13,948 nucleotides of DNA from Fimenecus sp045602655. GTDB taxonomy: Bacteria > Bacillota > Clostridia > Oscillospirales > Acutalibacteraceae. The stretch spans positions 1 to 13,948 of the forward strand of contig JAZSBY010000115.1 of assembly GCA_045602655.1 (NCBI GenBank), written 5' to 3'. The position numbers and the translations under genes are program-made. The notes beneath the pieces were generated by a model that had not been told where the DNA came from, made no database searches, and was given only the letters and a program-made list of their open reading frames with translations. Shown here piece after piece: positions 1 through 5,627 of this stretch (its first letter is position 1; the number at the start of each line of letters is the position of its first letter).

Positions 1-50
1 AATTCGGCATCCACCGGATGCCCGTGCACCCCAAGGGTGGAGCCTATACA
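1..50. repeat. GC-rich double inverted repeat at window edge
   Basis: Two adjacent hairpins sit downstream of the phosphoesterase gene. GGCATCC (6-12) pairs with GGATGCC (16-22) around a 3-nt loop, and CACCC (27-31) pairs with GGGTG (35-39) around a 3-nt loop. The stretch is much richer in G and C than the AT-rich genes beside it and has no T-run on either strand, so it does not look like an intrinsic terminator. It may be the end of a dispersed intergenic repeat cut off by the window edge; that is inference. Confidence 0.4.
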
Positions 51-51
51 A

Positions 52-1401
52 TTACCATTCTATTGATTCGTTATAATCATCGTAACCGTAGTTACCTGCT
101 GTGTTTTTAAGAAGTTCTGCTAAATCGACCTTTTCACCGTATGGGTCTTTTACACTGATTTTTTTGAGAATTGGTTTGAGTCGGTTCAAAAATGCTATGA
201 AGACATCGCCTTCAGGAGTACCCTCGTTATATGTCTGATTACCGCGGAAAACATTTCGCACAAGCACTGTCGCATAATCAATAAGTTTAACTTTTCTGAT
301 GCTCTTATCACACTTAATAAAAAGTAATCTTGCAAGAGTGCCAAGTTTTATTGAACAAAGGAGTTTTCCTGCCATACGAAGTGCAAAAACAAGCCCCTTA
401 CTCTCTTTAATGTGGAATTTACGCATAGCACGAGTTGTGTCATCACGCAGGTCAAGAAGAATATTTCTAATCATAGCATCAAAAACTGATGTGAGGTATT
501 CCTTGCAGGTCAGACCCTTTGTATCATAGTCAAAATCGGGAGTAGGAATACTCTCAATTTCTGCCTTGTTTTCATTGAGAGTTACAAGTCTTATATATGA
601 TGGGTCAGCAATAATCGAACCCGTCGTAACATCAAAGAACTTATTGCCCTTTTCGGTCACAAACTCGTTAATACTCTGGTTGTGCATGTGACCTGTGAAA
701 ACAAGATGCACACCTTCGTCTGCAAGAAGTGTTGCAACTGATTTGTAGTCATACATCAATGCAGATTTTATTATTGAGAAAACTGGTTGGATAGGCAAAA
801 CGGGATAATGACAGATGGCAAACATTGTTTGATTTTCTTCCCTTGCCTTTTTAGTCTGCACTTTAATCCATTCAATCTGTTTTTCGGTTAAACTGAATTG
901 ACCTTTTGTTTTAATGTCGGCATTGATTGCTAAAAGTCGCACATTCTCACCTAACTGTGCAACATAGGAAAGATGTTCACTATCCACTGCGATTGCGTCA
1001 CTAAAACCAAAATCATTATAGAGTTTAATAAGTTCTTCTTTTTTTGTCCCTTCGGGCCGGTATCTGCCGTTTTCACCAAAGGCAAAGGGGTCGTCCTTCC
1101 AGTCGTGGTCAGCGGTAATAAGATAAACCTTTTTACCCTTTGACTTTATATCATAAAGAAGTTTTATAAATTTTTCGTGGCTCTTTTTTTCACCATTCTG
1201 TGTTAAGTCACCAACAATAATTACGGTATCCGCAAGGTCTGTTTCACCTAAATATTTGAAAACCGCATTGTTGATGCTTTCAGTTTCTGCAAAGCATTTC
1301 TGCTCATAGTGCATAAAGTCCTCATAGGCAGGACCAGAGCAACCTAAATCCGTATCAAAAAAGTGTGGGTCTGTTAAAACTAAAAATTTGAAATCTTTCA
1401 T
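52..1401 (-). CDS. Calcineurin-like metallophosphoesterase (cytosolic, 449 aa)
   Basis: This is a predicted dinuclear-metal phosphoesterase of the calcineurin-like superfamily; the substrate is unknown. The family's ligand blocks are visible in order: D11-P-H13, GDLTQNGE (metal Asp65), TADHD (residues 96-100, normally GNHD), CHYP (His198) and GHMH (His238, His240). Asp98 stands where the family has the bridging Asn, an unusual substitution at a metal ligand. The catalytic domain fills about residues 1-285. Residues 285-449 form an additional Lys/Arg-rich, probably helical tail that I do not recognise. There is no signal peptide or membrane segment, so the protein is probably cytosolic. The ATG is preceded by an AAGGGTG ribosome site. 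It lies 52 bp after the transporter gene on the same strand and is probably the last gene of that unit. Confidence 0.85.
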   Translation of the reverse strand: MKDFKFLVLTDPHFFDTDLGCSGPAYEDFMHYEQKCFAETESINNAVFKYLGETDLADTVIIVGDLTQNGEKKSHEKFIKLLYDIKSKGKKVYLITADHDWKDDPFAFGENGRYRPEGTKKEELIKLYNDFGFSDAIAVDSEHLSYVAQLGENVRLLAINADIKTKGQFSLTEKQIEWIKVQTKKAREENQTMFAICHYPVLPIQPVFSIIKSALMYDYKSVATLLADEGVHLVFTGHMHNQSINEFVTEKGNKFFDVTTGSIIADPSYIRLVTLNENKAEIESIPTPDFDYDTKGLTCKEYLTSVFDAMIRNILLDLRDDTTRAMRKFHIKESKGLVFALRMAGKLLCSIKLGTLARLLFIKCDKSIRKVKLIDYATVLVRNVFRGNQTYNEGTPEGDVFIAFLNRLKPILKKISVKDPYGEKVDLAELLKNTAGNYGYDDYNESIEW

Positions 1402-1422
1402 AATATCACCCTTACAAGCAAT

Positions 1423-1446
1423 AAAGCCTACAATTAAGTAGGCTTT
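1423..1446 (-). terminator. Weak intergenic hairpin between transporter and phosphoesterase
   Basis: A perfect 9-bp inverted repeat, AAAGCCTAC (1423-1431) and GTAGGCTTT (1438-1446), with a 6-nt loop lies between the transporter stop and the phosphoesterase start. In the minus-strand transcript it is followed by TTTATTGC rather than a long U-run. It could be a leaky terminator that lowers expression of the last gene, or an mRNA-stabilising stem at the 3' end of the transporter message. The sequence alone does not separate these. Confidence 0.45.
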
Positions 1447-1453
1447 AAAAATT

Positions 1454-2956
1454 TTATTCTACTACCAAACCTTCAGCTTCACGCTTTGCCTGAAGTGCTG
1501 AAATCATTTCTTTCTTTTCTTTGCCTGCAATTTTGTAGAAGAACATCGGAAGTGCACAGAGAAGCATACTGATACCGGGTACAATAGAAACAAGTGAGAA
1601 CATTGCAAATCTCATTTCAGGTGGCATATCAAGTGCAGAAACAACCGCAGTTGATGAATACATCTGTGCAGGGTCAAGACCGATTACCATATACATAATA
1701 ACGATACCTGATGTTGCAAATGCGTTACCGATTTTGTTGATAAAGCCCTGACAAGCCGCACCGAGAGCATTATCACGGAAACCTGTTTTAAGTTCCATAT
1801 AGTCAAGGCAGTCACCAATCATTGCGAGTGTAACTGTGTTAATAACACCAAGTGGGATACAAGAAATGATGATGAATGGAATACAAGCATAAAGATTCAT
1901 TGTAAACCAACCAACAATTGTTGTGATGATACTTGCTACAAAACCTGCAAGACAAGTTACAATAACAAGCTTCTTATAGTCAAACTTTTTCATAAGCTTT
2001 GGCATAAAGAGTGTTGCACCGAAAAGACCAACAATTGAACTAATCTGGAAAACTGTTTTAACTGTTGAAATACTGCCTTCAATAGCAGAGATTCTGTCTG
2101 CTTCTGTTGCAAGAGTTGCAAGGTCAGGACCTATGTAGAATGAGTAACGTGCAACATGGATAGCAGCTGCAGAAACCATATAACGACCACTTGAAAGAAT
2201 TCCCATTAAGAGAACAAGAACCAAAGGTTTGCACTTGAATACACGAGCAAGCTGAGAAGGTTCACCTTCTTTACGCTTTTTAACAGGCATTTTAACATGT
2301 TCTTTAACACCTGTACAAGCACGGGAATAGAGAATTGTACCAAGACCAACTGTTACGATTGCCATAATGAGATATTTTCTCTTTTGAGATGTAAGGAAAT
2401 CTATAGGCTCTGGAGAATTTTCAACCCATGACATAATAGCAAGTCCAACAACAAGGAAAAGAACCTCAGGAACAGCAGAACCGATTGAGTTGAAAATCTT
2501 ACTTACAGAAATAACAGAGCTTCTTTCCTCTGAATCAGGTGTCATAACATTGGGAAGTCCCCAGAATGAAACATCACCGACTGTGTAAATCATACCCCAG
2601 GCAACATAAACGATTGCTGAATAAACCATCATCTCTGTTTTGCCGAGATTCGGACTTAAATACATAAGTAATGTAACAACTGCGATTGGAATTAACGCAA
2701 AACGGATAAATGGCAACATTTTACCTGATTTAAGGTTACTTCTGTCAACAATCATACCCATAAGCGGGTCGTTAATTGCGTCCCAAACTCGTGCCAGAAG
2801 CATAAGCAAAAGCACAAACATTGGTGTTAACTGCAAAACATTGAGGTAGTAGTCACTGATATAGCTTGACATAAGGGCATAAATCATACCCTGACCTAAA
2901 CCTGCAACGCAAAAAGCAGTCATTTCATTTTTCTTAACATACTTTTTCTGTTCCAT
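1454..2956 (-). CDS. GPH-type (MelB-like, MFS_2) cation symporter
   Basis: This is a predicted 12-helix inner-membrane secondary transporter of 500 aa, typical in length for the glycoside-pentoside-hexuronide:cation symporter family. The clearest signature is RVWDAINDPLMG at residues 56-67, whose two acidic residues (Asp59, Asp63) correspond to the cation-site aspartates of MelB. SGKMLPFIR at about 77-85 matches the conserved cytoplasmic-loop motif. Many hydrophobic helices follow, with a charged central loop around residues 220-235. The ATG has AGGAG 8 nt upstream, and only 15 bp separate it from the preceding YhhN gene, so the two are probably co-transcribed. Most relatives carry sugars, but MFS_2 also includes the eukaryotic lysophospholipid symporter MFSD2A. 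Given the lysoplasmalogenase-like neighbour, a lipid-derived substrate cannot be excluded. Substrate unknown. Confidence 0.85.
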   Translation of the reverse strand: MEQKKYVKKNEMTAFCVAGLGQGMIYALMSSYISDYYLNVLQLTPMFVLLLMLLARVWDAINDPLMGMIVDRSNLKSGKMLPFIRFALIPIAVVTLLMYLSPNLGKTEMMVYSAIVYVAWGMIYTVGDVSFWGLPNVMTPDSEERSSVISVSKIFNSIGSAVPEVLFLVVGLAIMSWVENSPEPIDFLTSQKRKYLIMAIVTVGLGTILYSRACTGVKEHVKMPVKKRKEGEPSQLARVFKCKPLVLVLLMGILSSGRYMVSAAAIHVARYSFYIGPDLATLATEADRISAIEGSISTVKTVFQISSIVGLFGATLFMPKLMKKFDYKKLVIVTCLAGFVASIITTIVGWFTMNLYACIPFIIISCIPLGVINTVTLAMIGDCLDYMELKTGFRDNALGAACQGFINKIGNAFATSGIVIMYMVIGLDPAQMYSSTAVVSALDMPPEMRFAMFSLVSIVPGISMLLCALPMFFYKIAGKEKKEMISALQAKREAEGLVVE

Positions 2957-2971
2957 ATATTTTTCTCCTTA

Positions 2972-3709
2972 TCACATAAGAATTGATAATGCTAAAACAA
3001 ATTGTGATGTAAAATATACCGAATGGTTTAAAACTACATTACGACTTGTATTTCCGCCTTTTTTAAAGAAAACAAAGGAAAGCACCAAATCAGAAAGTGC
3101 AAACATCAATGTTCCTATGAACATTATTATAAATTTTGGCAATATTGATGATGTATCCGCTCCCTTGAGCATTGGTAAAACACCAAACATATTCATAGCG
3201 TTAAGACTGAATGTCACGGTCATCATAGTAACAACGGAATAAATCAGCGTTATTGAACCGAATTTTCCGTAATCAAATCCCATTTTTCTTGATGAGAAAT
3301 GAACAACCAAGGATATTACAATTGCATTAAAAATTGCAAAGGCAATCTGCCAGGCAACATATTCAGGGTATGCAGCGAGAATTCCTACAACATAGAAAAT
3401 ATGACCCATTAAAAAACTAATCATTCCGGCATAGGTATAAGGCTCATCAAAATCTTTATGTACAAACTTCAAATCAAGCCATACATCCCCGAGCATTCCG
3501 AAGATAAGACCTATTACTATAAACACACCGTAATAATAGTTTTCAGGTTTTATTGAAAGTGCAGTAAAAGAAGAAAGTATAAAAAGCAGGGCTGATATTG
3601 TTTTTAAAAACAATGCTTTTACGCCACCTTGCTTAATCCTTACTACAAGGAATGCAATAACACAAAAAACAAATGCCAGAAGTAATGCTATATATAGAAA
3701 ATTGAGCAT
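2972..3709 (-). CDS. YhhN-family membrane protein, lysoplasmalogenase-like (copy 1)
   Basis: This is a predicted polytopic membrane protein of 245 aa with about eight hydrophobic helices. YhhN/TMEM86 relatives include lysoplasmalogenases, which hydrolyse the vinyl-ether bond of lysoplasmalogens to a fatty aldehyde and a glycerophospho head group. The conserved intramembrane motif GDVWLD is at residues 74-79 and the second conserved acidic motif ALSD at 204-207, followed by the C-terminal NH...QF segment. I start it at the ATG at 3709, with AAGGAG about 10 nt upstream. The longer frame reaches back to a TTG at 3778, which falls inside the predicted promoter. With this start the protein aligns gap-free with the paralogue at 3823-4533 through residue 79. 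It appears to be the first gene of the YhhN-transporter-phosphoesterase unit. Plasmalogen hydrolysis itself is inferred from the family. Confidence 0.8.
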   Translation of the reverse strand: MLNFLYIALLLAFVFCVIAFLVVRIKQGGVKALFLKTISALLFILSSFTALSIKPENYYYGVFIVIGLIFGMLGDVWLDLKFVHKDFDEPYTYAGMISFLMGHIFYVVGILAAYPEYVAWQIAFAIFNAIVISLVVHFSSRKMGFDYGKFGSITLIYSVVTMMTVTFSLNAMNMFGVLPMLKGADTSSILPKFIIMFIGTLMFALSDLVLSFVFFKKGGNTSRNVVLNHSVYFTSQFVLALSILM

Positions 3710-3749
3710 TTGCAAAGTACTCCTTCCCCTTGAAAATTCCATATAAAAA

Positions 3750-3778
3750 ATTATACCAATAGTTGCAGGAAAATACAA
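3750..3778 (-). promoter_or_regulatory. Sigma-A promoter of the YhhN1-transporter unit
   Basis: On the minus strand TATAAT (3750-3755) is preceded by TGG, giving an extended -10. A poor -35, TTGTAT (3773-3778), lies exactly 17 bp upstream. Transcription would begin about 3743, some 35 nt before the chosen ATG at 3709. The extended -10 can compensate for the weak -35. Confidence 0.65.
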
Positions 3779-3822
3779 CTATCAGTATAACCAAATTTAA
3801 TATTTATTTTTTGACACTGTGA

Positions 3823-4533
3823 CTATTTAAGCAACAATGTACTTGCAAAAGTGAACTGTGCTGCATAGTAAAGAAGGTGGTTTATAACAACATTTGTTTT
3901 TGTGTTTCCGCCTTCTTTGAAGTAAATGTTTGAAAGCACCAAATCGGAAAGTGTAAAGAGAACGGCTGCAATTGAAAGCATAAGCAAGTCTTTTGAGAAG
4001 CCTCGGTAGAATATTCCGTTAATGGCTGTAAACATTGTGCAGGAAAGAAGGATGCCGTAAAGGAAAAGAATTTTCTTATATCTGCCGTATTTCACCTTCA
4101 TCGGCTTTTCAAGTGCCAGCGTTACAACAGCAAAAATTACTGATGCTGCAATATTTATTATTGCATACCACCATTCGAATTTGCCTTCACCATATTTAAA
4201 TGCAACGGCAGGTATATAGAAAATGTGGTTGACAATAAAGCAGATAATACCTGCGTATGTATAAATATGATTATGTTGCTTGTAAACATATTTCATATCA
4301 AGCCACACATCACCTAAAAGTCCGAAGATAAGCCCCATAATAACAAGGATACCATATTCAAAACTTTCTTGGTTATATGCAAAGGCAGAAAAAGCACTTC
4401 CGATAAAGCAGACTGAAGCCCCCGCCTTTAAGAACATTGCAGCTACACCACCGCGAAGAACACGCAGAATAAGAAATGCAATTGTCACCAATACCCCAAC
4501 AATAACAGCAGTTGCGTAAATATACTGATACAT
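3823..4533 (-). CDS. YhhN-family membrane protein, lysoplasmalogenase-like (copy 2)
   Basis: This 236-aa polytopic membrane protein is a paralogue of the neighbouring YhhN protein. Shared blocks are GLIFGLLGDVWLD (67-79), YTYAG (91-95), NHIFY (102-106), TLSD (194-197) and KEGGNTKTNVVINH (206-219). GDVWLD falls at the same residue numbers in both copies. The ATG at 4533 has GGGGG 7 nt upstream. A TTG six bases earlier also opens the frame but would leave only one base after that purine run, so I reject it. About 113 bp separate it from copy 1, and no convincing terminator lies between them. Two copies side by side suggest duplication followed by separate regulation, perhaps for different ether-lipid substrates; that is inference. 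Confidence 0.8.
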   Translation of the reverse strand: MYQYIYATAVIVGVLVTIAFLILRVLRGGVAAMFLKAGASVCFIGSAFSAFAYNQESFEYGILVIMGLIFGLLGDVWLDMKYVYKQHNHIYTYAGIICFIVNHIFYIPAVAFKYGEGKFEWWYAIINIAASVIFAVVTLALEKPMKVKYGRYKKILFLYGILLSCTMFTAINGIFYRGFSKDLLMLSIAAVLFTLSDLVLSNIYFKEGGNTKTNVVINHLLYYAAQFTFASTLLLK

Positions 4534-4571
4534 ATCCAAACCCCCATCTGAATTTTGTATTTACAGCTTAT

Positions 4572-4600
4572 ATTATAGTGTTAATTTTTTAACAATTCAA
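4572..4600 (-). promoter_or_regulatory. Sigma-A promoter of YhhN copy 2, with palindromic spacer
   Basis: On the minus strand, -35 TTGAAT (4595-4600) and -10 TATAAT (4572-4577) are separated by exactly 17 bp. The spacer is almost wholly occupied by a perfect inverted repeat, TGTTAA-N4-TTAACA (4579-4594), in the right place for a repressor operator. Transcription would begin near 4565, about 30 nt before the ATG. Confidence 0.7.
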
Positions 4601-4619
4601 GGCTCAAAATACACAAAAA

Positions 4620-4793
4620 TCAGTTCTGTTTTTTGACAATACCGTATTCATCATCTAGTCTGAAATACGGACAGCGATAATTAGGGGAGGAAAGAAATCT
4701 CATCATTTCGTCTTCATCAAGGTTGATATCGCAACAATATTCCTGCAATTCGTCGTCATAATAGAAATTTGCACAGTTTTCACATTGAGTCAT
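4620..4793 (-). CDS. Small Cys-rich acidic protein, DUF6472-like (57 aa)
   Basis: This very small protein has four or five cysteines that could bind a metal: Cys4-x2-Cys7 near the start, Cys20-Cys21 in the middle and Cys41 before a PYF motif. Between them is an acidic block, NLDEDEMMRFL (24-34). The pattern resembles the clostridial family of unknown function DUF6472, recalled from memory rather than checked. I start it at the ATG at 4793, which has GAGG 6 nt upstream. The frame also opens at a GTG at 4805, but that would overlap the nitroreductase gene. With the ATG, the nitroreductase stop and this start are separated by one base, so translation is probably coupled. Function is unknown; a zinc- or iron-binding role is plausible from the cysteines only. 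Confidence 0.75.
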   Translation of the reverse strand: MTQCENCANFYYDDELQEYCCDINLDEDEMMRFLSSPNYRCPYFRLDDEYGIVKKQN

Positions 4794-4794
4794 A

Positions 4795-5322
4795 TTATAC
4801 CTCACTTACAAGCTCGTCGTATACCTTTCTCTTTTTAGTCGGCACGGTACTGTCTTCTTTTGCATAGCCAAGACATACAACAAGACGAACAGGATTTTCA
4901 AGTTCGCATATTTTTCTGATTTTTTTATCGTCAAACCAGCCTAAAATACAGGTTCCGAGTCCCTGTGCAGTTGCCTCGGCAGTTAAATATGCCGAAGCAA
5001 TACCAATGTCAATTGAACGGTAGTCGTTACCTTTCATTTTTGCACCAATAGCAGCGGTTTTGTTATAATTTGCCTCAGAAATAACAATCATAACAGGGGC
5101 GTCACCTGCAAATTTGTTCATTCCCATACTTTGAGTGGCTTTTGCAACCTCTTTTGCTTTTTCACCCTTACAAATTGTGAAGTGATAGGGCTGACTGTTG
5201 CAGGCAGATGGTGAAAGAAGTGTACTTTCTAAAATCACCTTGATTTTTTCATTCTCCACTTCTCTTGTTGCATCGTAACTGCGACAGGAATATCTGGTTT
5301 TTGCTATTTCAGTAAAATTCAT
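4795..5322 (-). CDS. Nitroreductase-family FMN oxidoreductase (175 aa)
   Basis: This is a predicted FMN-dependent NAD(P)H oxidoreductase of the compact nitroreductase type. RYSCRSY (10-16) is the basic N-terminal motif that contacts FMN phosphate, SPSACNSQPYHF (37-48) is the second flavin-contacting block, and GIASAYLTAEATAQGLGTC (107-125) is the conserved helix and loop. GYAKE (152-156) is near the C-terminus. The protein is cytosolic and would act as a dimer; its physiological substrate cannot be predicted. The ATG has GAGG 7 nt upstream. It is the first gene of a unit that continues with the Cys-rich mini-protein after one base and possibly with YhhN copy 2 after a further 86 bp. Confidence 0.9.
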   Translation of the reverse strand: MNFTEIAKTRYSCRSYDATREVENEKIKVILESTLLSPSACNSQPYHFTICKGEKAKEVAKATQSMGMNKFAGDAPVMIVISEANYNKTAAIGAKMKGNDYRSIDIGIASAYLTAEATAQGLGTCILGWFDDKKIRKICELENPVRLVVCLGYAKEDSTVPTKKRKVYDELVSEV

Positions 5323-5360
5323 AATGTAACCTCATATAAAATATATGTTTTGATACTCAC

Positions 5361-5389
5361 AGTTTAGCATAAAAATAAAGCAAATTCAA
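5361..5389 (-). promoter_or_regulatory. Predicted promoter of the nitroreductase unit
   Basis: On the minus strand, -35 TTGAAT (5384-5389) and -10 TAAACT (5361-5366) are spaced by 17 bp, and TGC directly before the -10 gives an extended element. The -10 matches consensus at four of six positions. The -35 hexamer is identical to that of YhhN copy 2. Transcription would start near 5354. Confidence 0.5.
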
Positions 5390-5463
5390 TTGTACATCAA
5401 TAATTTTGTGGTTTGCACATTTTTTTGAAAACTCTTTGACACCATTTTTATAACAAATTTGAA

Positions 5464-5563
5464 TTTGTCGGGTTCTTTTCCGCTCCCTCTAAGAGGGAGA
5501 GGATTATAATTGCAACGCAGTTCCGACATTTCGAATTTCGCATTTCGAATTCAGTTCGACAAA
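5464..5563. repeat. Non-coding gap with small inverted and direct repeats
   Basis: The 305-bp space between the nitroreductase start and the hydrolase stop holds no gene that I can support. Besides the promoter and terminator listed separately, it contains a 7-bp inverted pair TTTGTCG (5464-5470) and CGACAAA (5557-5563) bounding 100 bp. Inside is a hairpin CTCCCTC-TAA-GAGGGAG (5483-5499) and an 11-bp direct repeat CATTTCGAATT at 5527 and 5541. The arrangement resembles a decayed miniature inverted-repeat element or intergenic repeat, but no target-site duplication is evident. Confidence 0.35.
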
Positions 5564-5579
5564 CTCCAATTTATCCTAC

Positions 5580-5611
5580 AAAAAAACCGTACAGAGTTTT
5601 TCTGTACGGTT
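5580..5611 (-). terminator. Rho-independent terminator of the secreted hydrolase gene
   Basis: An 11-bp perfect stem (5585-5595 with 5601-5611) and a 5-nt loop begin about 17 nt after the hydrolase stop codon. In the minus-strand transcript the stem runs straight into a U-run (A-run at 5580-5586 on the plus strand). The arms CGTACAGA/TCTGTACG are identical to those of the terminator at 7513-7549. Confidence 0.9.
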
Positions 5612-5627
5612 AGTTTTTATGTCTTGT

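Noticed and set aside
3710..3778. N-terminal extension of YhhN copy 1 from a TTG codon
   Set aside because: It overlaps the predicted promoter and has no ribosome site. The ATG at 3709 has AAGGAG upstream and aligns with the paralogue's start.
4534..4619. TGTTAA-N4-TTAACA as a terminator for the Cys-rich mini-gene
   Set aside because: The stem is entirely A/T except one G-C pair, has no proper U-tail on the minus strand, and lies within a well-spaced promoter, so an operator is likelier.
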